Positions 16,295 through 25,293 of a DNA stretch of 64,000 nucleotides are shown here, in pieces. A program made the position numbers and the translations under genes. The DNA is from G963663315 sp965204925 (lineage in GTDB: Bacteria > Pseudomonadota > Gammaproteobacteria > Arenicellales > Poriferihabitantaceae). Position 1 is the first letter of the stretch. The number at the start of each line of letters is the position of its first letter. Under the pieces are notes generated by a model that made no database searches, was not told the DNA's origin, and worked only from the letters and a program-made list of their open reading frames with translations. The stretch lies in contig OZ242021.1 in assembly GCA_965204925.1 (NCBI GenBank), positions 186,001-250,000 of the forward strand, read 5' to 3'.

Positions 16295-17056
16295 TCAGAC
16301 AATCTGCGCGGGAGCCTGAGGCACCTGCGCCCAGAACTCGGGATCATGCCCGTAAAATATGCGGGCGCCCGCTCTTTGCAGTTTGCGTAACAACAGCAAC
16401 GACTGAAGCATTTGACTGCGATTGTGCACCAGATGCGGCAAATGCAGATTGGTCAGGGTTTCTTTCAGATAACAGGCATCGGCGGTCAATACGATCGTGC
16501 CGGAATCCAGTCGTACCCTGAGCGATTGATGGCCCGGAGTATGGCCGAAAGTCGGTATCGTAACAATCCGTCCGTCACCGAACAGATCATGCTCTCCATC
16601 GACTGTCCGGATCAGGTGCCCATGGTCGTAATCGCCCGGAGAATAACCGTTAGCCTTGATAAATTCCGGAGTATGTCCAGCCTCCCATTCCCGTTGCTGA
16701 ATGATGATCCTGGCATTCGGAACCAGCTCATTCCCGCCAGTATGGTCGAAGTGCAGGTGTGAATTGACCAGATATTCGATTCTGCCGGCATCAATATGCA
16801 ACTGTTCAAGGCGGGACTTTATATCCTCGCCCTGACGAAATTCGACCTTGAATAAATCCGCCAGGGGTCCGATTCTGGCCGCTGCGTCATGCTGACACTG
16901 TGGATGCAACCCGGTATCGAACAACACCTGACCGGCTGGATGATCGATTAAATAAGCCGGTACCGGGAAGCGGATCCTGCCCGCCTTGCCTGCGAGCATC
17001 ATATCCAGTCCGCAGGTCAACCAGCCACACGTCATGCCATACAGTTTTATCGACAC
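16295..17056 (-). CDS. Metallo-beta-lactamase fold hydrolase, lactonase-like
   Basis: This 253-aa enzyme of the metallo-beta-lactamase superfamily most resembles N-acyl-homoserine lactonases. The zinc motif is intact as SHLHFDH, followed by the downstream His of FGHTPGHQS, the Asp of LTADACYL and the His of FYGHDPEFW. The N-terminal MSIKLYGMTCGWLTC strand also fits lactonases. I place the start at the GTG at 17056, one base after the preceding stop; the longer reading frame back to 17131 would overlap the upstream hydrolase. The operon context (alpha/beta hydrolase, symporter, amidase) suggests a catabolic ring-opening lactonase at least as much as quorum quenching. Confidence 0.85.
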   Translation of the reverse strand: MSIKLYGMTCGWLTCGLDMMLAGKAGRIRFPVPAYLIDHPAGQVLFDTGLHPQCQHDAAARIGPLADLFKVEFRQGEDIKSRLEQLHIDAGRIEYLVNSHLHFDHTGGNELVPNARIIIQQREWEAGHTPEFIKANGYSPGDYDHGHLIRTVDGEHDLFGDGRIVTIPTFGHTPGHQSLRVRLDSGTIVLTADACYLKETLTNLHLPHLVHNRSQMLQSLLLLRKLQRAGARIFYGHDPEFWAQVPQAPAQIV

Positions 17057-17057
17057 G

Positions 17058-17912
17058 TCATCTGTCTGTGCGTTCACGAATGATGCGCAACGCCTCCTTG
17101 AGGTATACCCGAAACACATCATAGTTTTCACTCATCGGGAAATGACCGATATCTTCCATTTCAATATAGACCCCGCCCTTTATCTGGCGCGCGGTATTTT
17201 CAGTAGCTTCGGGAGGCGTCAGATAATCGTAGGTTCCGGTCATCATGATAACCGGGCATTTACGTCCCTGGATGTTACCCAACTCCTCACGCAGGTCGTG
17301 ATCCACCGAGTAAAAATACAAATCCCCTTTGAATGCTTCCGAACCCTGGGTGTAATAATGCCAGGTCAGCCAGCGATCCATTTCCGGCGACTGTGGCGCC
17401 ATCAGATCCCAGACCCCGCTACCGCAAACCTGGGCCGCGTTGGCGTGCGGGTGACGCCACCAGTCCAGATAAAATCCGGGAGCATAGTCGGCAGCCTCTA
17501 CCGGAATCACCGCCTTGAAACGGTCGGGCCGCCGCAGGGCAAGCTGCAATGCGACATTGCCGCCGAACGAGGAACCCATGAAAATCGGCTTTTTCAATTC
17601 CAGCGCGTCACACAGGGTGACTATGAAATTACAGTAATGCTCGGCGGTCAGTTTATATTCCTGTTTCCACCACTCGGTATTGTGGGGCGGGTCGGACTTT
17701 CCGTGTCGCGGCAAATCATAGGCAATCACATTGTAATGCCGTGTAATTTCCTCGTCTTCCAGCAAACCGCGCCACTGGTGATTATGGCAGCCCGCAGTAT
17801 GCTGGCAAATCAGCGGTTGGCCCTTGCCATTATACAAGTAGAAAACCTTGTACTCCTGGCCATCGACATCTATGGTTACGTAACGACCGGTAACCGGCGA
17901 GTGTTTTACCAT
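17058..17912 (-). CDS. Alpha/beta hydrolase
   Basis: This is a 284-aa alpha/beta-hydrolase fold enzyme, probably a C-C, ester or amide hydrolase. The oxyanion segment QHTAGCHNHQWR follows the first strands, the nucleophile elbow is GSSFGG near residue 116, and the terminal GHFPMSE supplies the catalytic His; an Asp in MMTGTYDYLTPPE completes a plausible triad. It is translationally close to the lactonase-like gene that follows (stop and start 1 bp apart). It lies in the operon that also contains dimethylformamidase, so it is likely one step of the same degradation route. The substrate cannot be named. Confidence 0.88.
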   Translation of the reverse strand: MVKHSPVTGRYVTIDVDGQEYKVFYLYNGKGQPLICQHTAGCHNHQWRGLLEDEEITRHYNVIAYDLPRHGKSDPPHNTEWWKQEYKLTAEHYCNFIVTLCDALELKKPIFMGSSFGGNVALQLALRRPDRFKAVIPVEAADYAPGFYLDWWRHPHANAAQVCGSGVWDLMAPQSPEMDRWLTWHYYTQGSEAFKGDLYFYSVDHDLREELGNIQGRKCPVIMMTGTYDYLTPPEATENTARQIKGGVYIEMEDIGHFPMSENYDVFRVYLKEALRIIRERTDR

Positions 17913-17960
17913 TTTATTGTTCCCGGGAAACGTTGTTTCAGTTTACCGTCTGCCAGAGCC

Positions 17961-18350
17961 TCAGACGGGTACGCCGCTTTTGCGTAACAGTTCAAATTGC
18001 ACGGTAAAATTACGAAGATTCTTCATCAACACCAGGTGGTTGCCCTCAATCTTCAGGTCCTCGCGGAAACTGGCCGACCAGATACCGTGGTACATCGGTT
18101 TTGGCATGGGTCGGGAAAACTCCCGCCAGGTCTGCGCTGAAGCGCGCAGGGCAAAATCGTAAGGATCCAATGGTCCCGGGTTGATATTCATGTTTTTCAC
18201 CTTGCCGTCGTGCATCTCAATGATCACCTTGCAGTCCGTCATGTCATACATGAACGAGCAGGTATAGTATTTGGCCATGGCGCCAATCGTTTCATCGCTG
18301 TTTGTCAGGCTGGCATATTTGTCTGCCCAGGTCTTGATATCTTGCTTCAT
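17961..18350 (-). CDS. SCP2-like small-ligand binding protein
   Basis: This 129-aa cytoplasmic protein has the length and strand pattern of a sterol-carrier-protein-2 type domain: a strand VIIEMHDGKVKNMNI, a conserved region around DPYDFALRASAQTW, and a terminal helix LKNLRNFTVQFELLRKSG. Such domains bind lipids or acyl-CoA-like ligands. It follows the flotillin gene and precedes the alpha/beta hydrolase gene in the same direction. A GGAAG ribosome site precedes the ATG. Function within the operon is unknown; delivery of a hydrophobic substrate is one possibility. Confidence 0.6.
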   Translation of the reverse strand: MKQDIKTWADKYASLTNSDETIGAMAKYYTCSFMYDMTDCKVIIEMHDGKVKNMNINPGPLDPYDFALRASAQTWREFSRPMPKPMYHGIWSASFREDLKIEGNHLVLMKNLRNFTVQFELLRKSGVPV

Positions 18351-18434
18351 CTTCCGTACTCTTCAAATTGCAAATCAACCGCTTGATTACCGGAAACCGG
18401 CTTCACGGGCCGGGGGGCATTTTGGCGCGGACCG

Positions 18435-20486
18435 TCACCGCCTGGACGGTTTGCCTGCGGACGTTGTCGGGGCGCCGCCTGACTTGTCCGCTTCAATAAC
18501 TTCCTTGTTATATCCGCCAAGAATATTGCTGATGTTGCTGATCTCACCGGGCGACATACCGATTTCCTGCAACAGGTTATCAACAAACGGCATTTGCGCC
18601 CGGTAACGCAACGCCGAATTGACCACGTTATCGGCAAGACTGCCACCGGGGGCGCCCGTGCCGTCACCCTCCCGCGGCTCAGAGCCGCCGCCATTTGCAT
18701 TCCCCCGCGGATGTCCATCACTGAATCCCGGCAATCCGTTGACTTCCATAATCCTGATCATGTCGATGTTCTGCATCGGCTTGACCGCTTCGCGGATGAT
18801 TGATTCCAGGTTGCCCGCCAGTTTCATGCGCAGGGCGCTGCGACGGCTGGCATCGCTGCGCATATTTTCCGCTTCATTCAGTAATTGCTTGCCGGCGGCA
18901 TCCACTTCATAACGCAATCTGGCGGCCAGCGAAGCATATTTCTCCGCCTGCTCGCGGTCTGCCGAAGCTTCTTTTTCAGCCCTGGCAAGGGTAGTCAACT
19001 GAATGGCTTCGCGCTCTACCTGCCGCGCGGCATTGATTAATTCAACCTGCTTGCCGCGCTCTGCAATCTCAAGCTCACGCATCGAAGCGACCTTCTCTTC
19101 GGCGTTGGCCACTTCGGCGCGGACCCTCTCTTCCTCGACATTGGCTTTCAGCACTTCCAGTGATTTTCTGATAATCGCCAAGTCACGCTCCTGCTCTTCC
19201 AGTTTCAGCCTCCCTGCTTTCTCTATATCCCGCGTCCGGGTTATTTCCTCGCTTGCGATACGTTCCGCATCCAGATTTCTCTGCTGGTGGATTTGCAATT
19301 TTTTGACTTCTTCCCGGGACTTGATCTGCGCCTGCTCGGACTCCTGGAAACGCTGCGCTTCCTCCTTCACGATATCGGCCTTCTGCCGGGCCCGGCGTAT
19401 CGCAATTTCTTCCTGTTGCTTAAGGCGCACATATTCATTCTCCTTCTCAATCTCCAGAGCGCTGATTTCAGCTTCCAGATTCTTCTGCCGGATTTCGATC
19501 TCGGTGTCCTTTTCAACCTGATTGCGCAGCTTGCGCCGTTCCTCAACCTCTACCGTCAGCCGGTGTTCCCGTAATGAACGTTCGACCTCAATAGCCTGCT
19601 CATGGGAAATACGCGCTTTCTCGATTTCCTCGTCAGCCCTGATTCGCGCCTCTTCCGCTTCCCGCTCCCGGTTGGCGCGTTCCACCGCTATATCCGTACG
19701 CTCACTGGCGCGTTGCTTTTCGATTTCCCTTTGCTGAGCGAGACGCGAGAACTCGCTTTTCTTCTCAATGTCCAGCGCCCGTATCTCGGCCTCCAGATTC
19801 TTGTTGCGGATCTGAATCCGGGTATCCTGCTCAATGTCGTTACGTTTTTTCTTGCGCGATTCGATCTGTTCGGTCAACTGTGTCAGACCTTCGGCGTCAA
19901 ACGCGTTGGATGGATTGAATGCTTCCAATTCCGCCTGGTCCAGCCCGGTCAGGGAAACCGCCTCAAGCTCAAGACCGGTCTGGCCGAGCGATTCTTCCAC
20001 CAGCCTCTTCACGGACTTGACATAGTCGCCGCGGTGTTCTTGCATCTCGTCCATGCTCATTTGCGCGGCCACGATACCGAGGGCATCGACAAACCGGCCT
20101 TCCACCAGTTCACGCAGCCCCTCCGGTTCCAGCGTGCGTTTGCCGAGAGAACGCGCAGCGGTAGACACCGCTTCCCGGTCGGGCCTTACACGTACATAAA
20201 ACTCCGCCACCAATTCAACCCGCATCCGGTTTTTGGTAATCAATGACTTGTCCCCGCCACGCCGCACCTCAATGCGCAATGTACGCATGCCAACCGTGGT
20301 TACATTATGAATAATCGGCAACACAAACGCCCCGCCGCTGATTACCACCTTTTCACCGCCGAGACCACTACGCACAAACGAAACCTCCTTCGAAGACCTG
20401 CGGTACAGCCAGTGCAGTAAATAAACTGCGATTGCAATCGAAAGTCCGATCAGGATGATTACAGCGATAATATCTGCGCCAGTCAT
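18435..20486 (-). CDS. Flotillin-like SPFH protein (YqiK type) with a duplicated coiled coil
   Basis: This 683-aa membrane-anchored SPFH protein is of the bacterial flotillin/YqiK type, which assembles rings or platforms at the inner membrane. A single N-terminal membrane helix (about residues 5-25) precedes the SPFH domain (about 30-190, including GGAFVLPIIHNV and RVRPDREAVSTAARSLG). A highly charged coiled coil then runs to about residue 560. Within it two blocks of 106 residues start at residues 215 and 321 with nearly the same opening (RNDIEQDTRIQIRNKNLEAE and RNQVEKDTEIEIRQKNLEAE), so the stalk has been lengthened by duplication. A Gly-rich tail follows. The start has a CAGGAG ribosome site. 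It sits between the rhodopsin and SCP2-like genes; co-expression suggests a membrane microdomain for neighbouring proteins (inference). Confidence 0.9.
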   Translation of the reverse strand: MTGADIIAVIILIGLSIAIAVYLLHWLYRRSSKEVSFVRSGLGGEKVVISGGAFVLPIIHNVTTVGMRTLRIEVRRGGDKSLITKNRMRVELVAEFYVRVRPDREAVSTAARSLGKRTLEPEGLRELVEGRFVDALGIVAAQMSMDEMQEHRGDYVKSVKRLVEESLGQTGLELEAVSLTGLDQAELEAFNPSNAFDAEGLTQLTEQIESRKKKRNDIEQDTRIQIRNKNLEAEIRALDIEKKSEFSRLAQQREIEKQRASERTDIAVERANREREAEEARIRADEEIEKARISHEQAIEVERSLREHRLTVEVEERRKLRNQVEKDTEIEIRQKNLEAEISALEIEKENEYVRLKQQEEIAIRRARQKADIVKEEAQRFQESEQAQIKSREEVKKLQIHQQRNLDAERIASEEITRTRDIEKAGRLKLEEQERDLAIIRKSLEVLKANVEEERVRAEVANAEEKVASMRELEIAERGKQVELINAARQVEREAIQLTTLARAEKEASADREQAEKYASLAARLRYEVDAAGKQLLNEAENMRSDASRRSALRMKLAGNLESIIREAVKPMQNIDMIRIMEVNGLPGFSDGHPRGNANGGGSEPREGDGTGAPGGSLADNVVNSALRYRAQMPFVDNLLQEIGMSPGEISNISNILGGYNKEVIEADKSGGAPTTSAGKPSRR

Positions 20487-20540
20487 AATTTCAAGCTCCT
20501 GTCTTGTTGTGCCTGCAGTAGTCGTGTACTGAAAACAACG

Positions 20541-21239
20541 TCATGAATGCGACCCCGAATCATTCATTACGGCCCGATAGATTACGAAACCGAAGATAAT
20601 CTTGTTCAAAAAGTCGGCAAGGTTATAAACGATATTCAGACTGTTGGTATCGACACCGCCTCCCAGATGCTCGATAAAATATCCGAGCGGGTAAATAGCC
20701 CAGCCGACCGTGACAATCAGGCGCAGGCCATTGAATGCCAGGTGGGTGGCATCGTTGCCGCTTTTCGCATTGACCCGGCCCGCTTCACCCATATACAGTT
20801 CACCCAGAATGTACAACCAGCCAATCAGCCCGATCAGGAAACCGAGAGTAACGCTCATATAGCCCGCGGCGCCCAGGAATTCCCCGATCACCATGACCAG
20901 AGAGCCGACCAGAAGGCGCCAGAACAGGGCGGTGGAAGCCTGCGTGACGGCAACCAGCACGACATAAAACAGAACGATCTGCATCGGATGGGTCAGCGCC
21001 CAGTCCACGTATCGCAAGATAATCGGCGCGGCGCCTGTATCTACCCACATTTGCCGGGTATAATGGTAATGAATCGCGGAGACCAGCATCACTACACCCA
21101 CCAGCGTCATCGTAGTGTGCCATCGGCTCGCGACCCGGGTTCTCTCCAGCAGGAAGAAAATCGTTGCGCCGATCATGGCTATCGACATCAGCCAGAATGT
21201 GCCGCCGACAACGTCAGTGGGTAACAGCGTTTCGTTCAT
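20541..21239 (-). CDS. Proteorhodopsin-like microbial rhodopsin with leucine at the proton-donor site
   Basis: This 232-aa seven-helix retinal protein aligns without gaps to green proteorhodopsin at a constant offset of 18 over the key residues. The Schiff-base lysine is Lys213 (ADFLNKIIFG), the counterions are Asp79 (RYVDW) and Asp209, Arg76 is present, and His57 matches the His that pairs with the acceptor. Thr83 is retained. The usual donor Glu108 is replaced by Leu90 (MQIVLFYV), giving a D-T-L motif. Gln87 at the spectral-tuning site predicts blue absorption. His59 and His84 are extra histidines near the acceptor. No retinal-forming gene (blh, crt) is in the window. Loss of the donor suggests slow reprotonation and perhaps a sensory or modified pump role. 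It lies 110 bp after an ABC permease gene and 54 bp before the flotillin gene. Confidence 0.93.
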   Translation of the reverse strand: MNETLLPTDVVGGTFWLMSIAMIGATIFFLLERTRVASRWHTTMTLVGVVMLVSAIHYHYTRQMWVDTGAAPIILRYVDWALTHPMQIVLFYVVLVAVTQASTALFWRLLVGSLVMVIGEFLGAAGYMSVTLGFLIGLIGWLYILGELYMGEAGRVNAKSGNDATHLAFNGLRLIVTVGWAIYPLGYFIEHLGGGVDTNSLNIVYNLADFLNKIIFGFVIYRAVMNDSGSHS

Positions 21240-21349
21240 CAGATATATAGAACCGGAGGCTATTGATATACGGGAGACACACTACCATTAGTTATATATC
21301 CCGGTCAATAGTCTATATTACCAAACCGGGGTCATTCCATAATTCTGTG

Positions 21350-22390
21350 TTATCGGGGCTGTCGGCCATGTTCAGGCCTGACCATGGCCAATACCAGCCG
21401 CTGGCGGAAATTGTCGGCGATGACCGCGACAATCAGGAGAACACCGATCACGACCATTTGCAGGTAGGAATTTATGCGCATCAGATTCATCCCGTTTTGA
21501 ATCAGGATGATAAAGACCGCTCCCAGAACCACATTCGAAAGACGTCCGACGCCACCAAACAGACTGACACCACCGATCGCACATGCCGCAATTGAGAGCA
21601 GCGGGTAATTCGAGCCGATATTGGACTCGCCGCTTTCAAGCCGTGCAGTCAGCAGTAAAGCGGCAATCCCGGTAATGAACGATGAAATGACATAGGCGCT
21701 CAACAGGTAAAATCGCGTATTGATGCCGGAAAGGCTGGCTGCCCTGATGTTGCCTCCGATCGCGTACAGGTAGCGACCCATTGGCGTCCAGTTGATGAAT
21801 ACATACATCACCGCGACACACAACGCAGTAATCCAGACCGGAACCGGGATACCGGCCATCTCGCCATAACCGAATATATTGGCAAAGGACTCCGGGGCGC
21901 CGTAAATCGGAGTGCCTCCGGTAATGGTAAGCGCCAGTCCAAATACGATGGACGACATCGCCAATGTCATGACAAATGGGGAAACCCTGAAAAATGCGAC
22001 ACCGATACCGTTGATCGCGCCAACCATGACACTCGCGCCAAGGCCCGCCAGACAACCGATGAACACCGACTCCCAGCCGCTGCCATAGCCGGACCATAAT
22101 GAAACCATGGTCATGGACGAAACCACCGAAGTCATCGCCAGTATCACACCCACCGAAAGGTCCAGACCTGCGGTCAGCATCACGACCATCTGCGCCATTG
22201 CCACGAGCACCAGATAAGTGGACTGCCGGGAAATACCGAATAAATTTCTTTCAGTCAGAAAATTCTCGTTGAGGATGCTGAATCCGATCACAGCGACACC
22301 CAGAAACCAGGGCAAGACTCCGCCTTTTATGAACAGGATTGATGCCGCTCGTCTGATTCTGTCCACTGTATTTGATGATTCCGGTATCAT
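21350..22390 (-). CDS. Sugar-type ABC permease
   Basis: This 346-aa BPD_transp_2-type inner-membrane permease of the second importer in the window has normal family length. The conserved VMLTAGLDLSVGVILAMTSVV and LLSIAACAIGGVSLFGGVG segments are present, with about nine hydrophobic helices. I choose the ATG at 22390, 10 bp after the upstream ATPase stop, because the longer frame would overlap that gene. Only one permease gene is present, so the transporter is probably a homodimer in the membrane. The rhodopsin gene follows 110 bp later on the same strand. Confidence 0.92.
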   Translation of the reverse strand: MIPESSNTVDRIRRAASILFIKGGVLPWFLGVAVIGFSILNENFLTERNLFGISRQSTYLVLVAMAQMVVMLTAGLDLSVGVILAMTSVVSSMTMVSLWSGYGSGWESVFIGCLAGLGASVMVGAINGIGVAFFRVSPFVMTLAMSSIVFGLALTITGGTPIYGAPESFANIFGYGEMAGIPVPVWITALCVAVMYVFINWTPMGRYLYAIGGNIRAASLSGINTRFYLLSAYVISSFITGIAALLLTARLESGESNIGSNYPLLSIAACAIGGVSLFGGVGRLSNVVLGAVFIILIQNGMNLMRINSYLQMVVIGVLLIVAVIADNFRQRLVLAMVRPEHGRQPR

Positions 22391-22400
22391 ATTGATTGAC

Positions 22401-23954
22401 CTACCGTTCAAAAAAATAACCCAGCAAGGCCTGCTCTGTAAGCTCATCCCGGCATAGCTCGGCACACATCCGCCCCCGGTGCATTACATAACTGCGGTGT
22501 GTCAGGTTGATAATCTCCGACAGATCAGAAGAAATCAGCAAGACGCCGGCGCCCGCCTCACACACATCCCGCACCAAACGATATATGGCTGCGCGAGCGC
22601 CGACATCGACTCCAACCGTAGGCTCATCCAGAATAAACAGCTTGACATCCCGCACCAGACTTTTTGCGACCAGCACCTTCTGCTGGTTTCCGCCGGAAAG
22701 GTGCTCAAGCGACTTTTCGACGCTGAGCGGATTCAGGCTCAATCGCCGCGCGACCTGTCCAATAATATTTTTCTCGCTTTGCCGGTTCAGTAAAAAGCCG
22801 CTCGCGAACTTCGGCAATCCCAATGAAGGCAACGAGACATTTTCCCTGACGTTTTGAATCATGACCAGACCTTCCGCCCGCCGGTCGGAGGGCAGATACA
22901 GCATTCCACGGTCAAGCATGGCGCGTGGACTCAGGTCGTTGATCCGTGCAGCGCTGTCATAAACCGTGTCATCCAGATACGAAATATGGCCGGACCTGAT
23001 CTTTTCCAGTCCGAAGCACGCACGACCGATCTGCGCTTTTCCCGATCCCACCAGCCCCGCTATGCCGACAACCTCTCCCGCATGGACCCGGACCGACACA
23101 TCGCCGCCCTGCGTACCGTTCAGGTTCAGATTCCTCACATTGATCAATAACCTGCCGGAGCGAGTATTGATTTTCGGGAACACTTTTTGTAAACGCCTGC
23201 CGATAGTCAGTTGCACCAGTCTGTCTTCGCTGGTATCGGACGCCAGCACAGTCGAAACCTGGCTGCCATCACGCAAGATCGTGATGCGGTCGCTGATCCG
23301 GCAAATTTCCCGGGTGCGGTGGGTTATATAAATCACCCCGACACCATCACGATTCAGAACTTCGATCATGGAATAGAGTCGATTCGCTTCATGCTCGGTC
23401 AGTGACGCGGTCGGTTCGTCCAGAATCATGATAGAAGGTTTGGCGCGAAAAGCCTTGGCAATCTCGACCATTTGCTGCTCGGCGCGTGAAAGGTGCATCA
23501 CCCGCTTGTCCGGCTCAAGCTCAAATCCCAGACTGTCCAGAACCCGGCAGGCCCGCTGCCGAAGGCCTGATTTCTCAAGAAAGGGGCCGTTCAGTGATTC
23601 GGATCCCAGAAACAGATTTTCTTCGACTGTGAGTTGGGGAATCAGCGAAAACTCCTGGAACACTGCGCTGATACCGAGCTCGCGAGCGTGCTTGACTGAA
23701 CCGATCTCGACTTCTTCATCGTTCAGGAATATCCTTCCTGAAGTCGGCCGGATCACGCCGGCGATAATCTGGATTATGGTGGATTTGCCCGCGCCATTCT
23801 GGCCGAACAGGGCATGAACTTCACCGGAGTGGACGTCCAGGTTGATCCGATCAAGAGCCAGTGTGCCGGGAAATCGCCTGGAAATATTTTCCAGGCGCAA
23901 CAATGGAACGCCCCGGGGATAATCCGGAGGCGCGCTGGAATACCGCTTGTCCAT
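22401..23954 (-). CDS. Double-NBD ABC ATPase (RbsA/MglA type)
   Basis: This is a 517-aa energy-coupling subunit with two nucleotide-binding domains. NBD1 has Walker A GQNGAGKST, signature LSRAEQQMVEIAK and Walker B IMILDEPTASL. NBD2 has the usual degenerate loop GLVGSGKAQIG, signature LSGGNQQKVLVAK and Walker B LFILDEPTVGVD. Unlike the ATPase at 674 it has a normal length and no tail motif, which makes it a useful internal control for that feature. It lies 7 bp after the TorT-like binding protein gene and just before the permease gene. Confidence 0.95.
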   Translation of the reverse strand: MDKRYSSAPPDYPRGVPLLRLENISRRFPGTLALDRINLDVHSGEVHALFGQNGAGKSTIIQIIAGVIRPTSGRIFLNDEEVEIGSVKHARELGISAVFQEFSLIPQLTVEENLFLGSESLNGPFLEKSGLRQRACRVLDSLGFELEPDKRVMHLSRAEQQMVEIAKAFRAKPSIMILDEPTASLTEHEANRLYSMIEVLNRDGVGVIYITHRTREICRISDRITILRDGSQVSTVLASDTSEDRLVQLTIGRRLQKVFPKINTRSGRLLINVRNLNLNGTQGGDVSVRVHAGEVVGIAGLVGSGKAQIGRACFGLEKIRSGHISYLDDTVYDSAARINDLSPRAMLDRGMLYLPSDRRAEGLVMIQNVRENVSLPSLGLPKFASGFLLNRQSEKNIIGQVARRLSLNPLSVEKSLEHLSGGNQQKVLVAKSLVRDVKLFILDEPTVGVDVGARAAIYRLVRDVCEAGAGVLLISSDLSEIINLTHRSYVMHRGRMCAELCRDELTEQALLGYFFER

Positions 23955-23961
23955 GTTACCA

Positions 23962-25152
23962 TCAATCTACGGAAAACTGCGGAATCCACCCGCCCGGGGC
24001 CAAAGTCGCAGAAGTATCGAACCCGGCAACCGTGTCCGGCGTAACGATAATAAACGGCGGCTGGACATGCTCGATCACTCGACCAGTGCCATTATATTCG
24101 GGACGGCCTCCGGTTGCCATGTCCCTGCCTTCCAATAGCCGGACCGCCTGATCGATCGCGACCCGGGCCTGGATAATCATCTGATCCGACGGCGCCATGG
24201 CGACGGCGCCCCGCCTGAGAAAAATATCCATCCCCGGAGTATAGTAATAGGCTACCAGCCTGATCTGTTTTTCCAGATTGCGTTCCCTGATTGCGCCAAC
24301 CGCCCCTTCAATGGTGGTTGCGGCGCCAACGATATAGTCGAGTTCCACATTCTCCCCTGAAGTCATCGTCTGCAGAATGTTTTCGACCAGTTCCAGTTGC
24401 ACTGCCTTGCCGGTATCTCCCCATCTTGTCGCCAGTATCTGCACATGCGTATCCCTGAGCGCAGCGCGGCATCCGCGGTCACCATCAACCGACCAGCCGG
24501 CTCCCGGTGGGCCGGGGAACCATACCATCCTGACTGCGCCCTCGCCGCCAGAGGGCTGGTCGGCAACCCACTTGCATGAAAAGTAACCCATATTGTAGAA
24601 ACTTTGCAACGAATTGGCATCGACCGCCGTATTCAAACCGGTGATAATAACCACGACCGGAATACCCATCGCCCGGATCATATCAATCTGCCTGGCGTTG
24701 CCGTCTCTGGAAATAGGAGCGATAACGAGTGCTTCGGCGCCACTGGAAATACAATTTTCGACCTGATTCAGCTGCCTCTCCAGATTGGTATAACCACCCG
24801 CCTCAACCAGTGTTATTTTTTGTCCGAGGCGCTTCCCTTCAGAAATAATACCGTAGGCGACACCCGCGAAATAGGAATCTTTCATGTGTGGGAAAGACAC
24901 ACATATGTGATGCTGCCCCGTCACCTGCCCGCGCGCCAACGGCACATAATCGACCCGCTCCAGCTTTCCGATCCGGTTTTTCGGGTCGGTCCAGCAGGCC
25001 ATATCTCCGTCTGTGCATGCCGGGTTGTAAACCTGAACCGCGGTCGGCCACCACGGCCTGTCCTCAGCCAGCGCCGGTAATGCCGGCAGTAGCATGAACG
25101 TCATCATGTTCGCCAGCAGAATCAGGGTCGGGTTGTCGGGCAGCCTGTTCAC
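23962..25152 (-). CDS. TorT-like periplasmic binding protein of the second ABC importer
   Basis: This periplasmic binding protein of the TorT-like branch of Peripla_BP_4 has the family stretches FPHMKDSYFAGVAYGIISEGKRLG and LVEAGGYTNLERQLNQVENC. A GTG at 25152 gives an N-terminal signal peptide (LILLANMMTFMLLPALPALA, cleavage after ALA); the reading frame is open to 25338 but would overlap the divergent response regulator, so the longer start is rejected. The mature protein has a Cys pair near its N terminus (PACTDGDMAC). TorT-type proteins can both feed transporters and signal to TorS-type kinases; a hybrid kinase gene lies 835 bp beyond. About 396 aa from this start. Confidence 0.85.
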   Translation of the reverse strand: MNRLPDNPTLILLANMMTFMLLPALPALAEDRPWWPTAVQVYNPACTDGDMACWTDPKNRIGKLERVDYVPLARGQVTGQHHICVSFPHMKDSYFAGVAYGIISEGKRLGQKITLVEAGGYTNLERQLNQVENCISSGAEALVIAPISRDGNARQIDMIRAMGIPVVVIITGLNTAVDANSLQSFYNMGYFSCKWVADQPSGGEGAVRMVWFPGPPGAGWSVDGDRGCRAALRDTHVQILATRWGDTGKAVQLELVENILQTMTSGENVELDYIVGAATTIEGAVGAIRERNLEKQIRLVAYYYTPGMDIFLRRGAVAMAPSDQMIIQARVAIDQAVRLLEGRDMATGGRPEYNGTGRVIEHVQPPFIIVTPDTVAGFDTSATLAPGGWIPQFSVD

Positions 25153-25293
25153 ATCATTATTGCCATCCGTGTAATAATGCACACAACCCGCACTGAAATC
25201 AATCTGCCGGATTTGCCGACCGCCGCAAGAAATCTGTAAACTATATGACAGCGCCCGAATCCAGCGATATGACCGACATAACAGCTGCAAAAA

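Noticed and set aside
18347..18721. 124-aa minus-strand reading frame after the flotillin gene
   Set aside because: It overlaps the flotillin 3' end in another frame and its sequence is Arg/Pro-rich shadow type.
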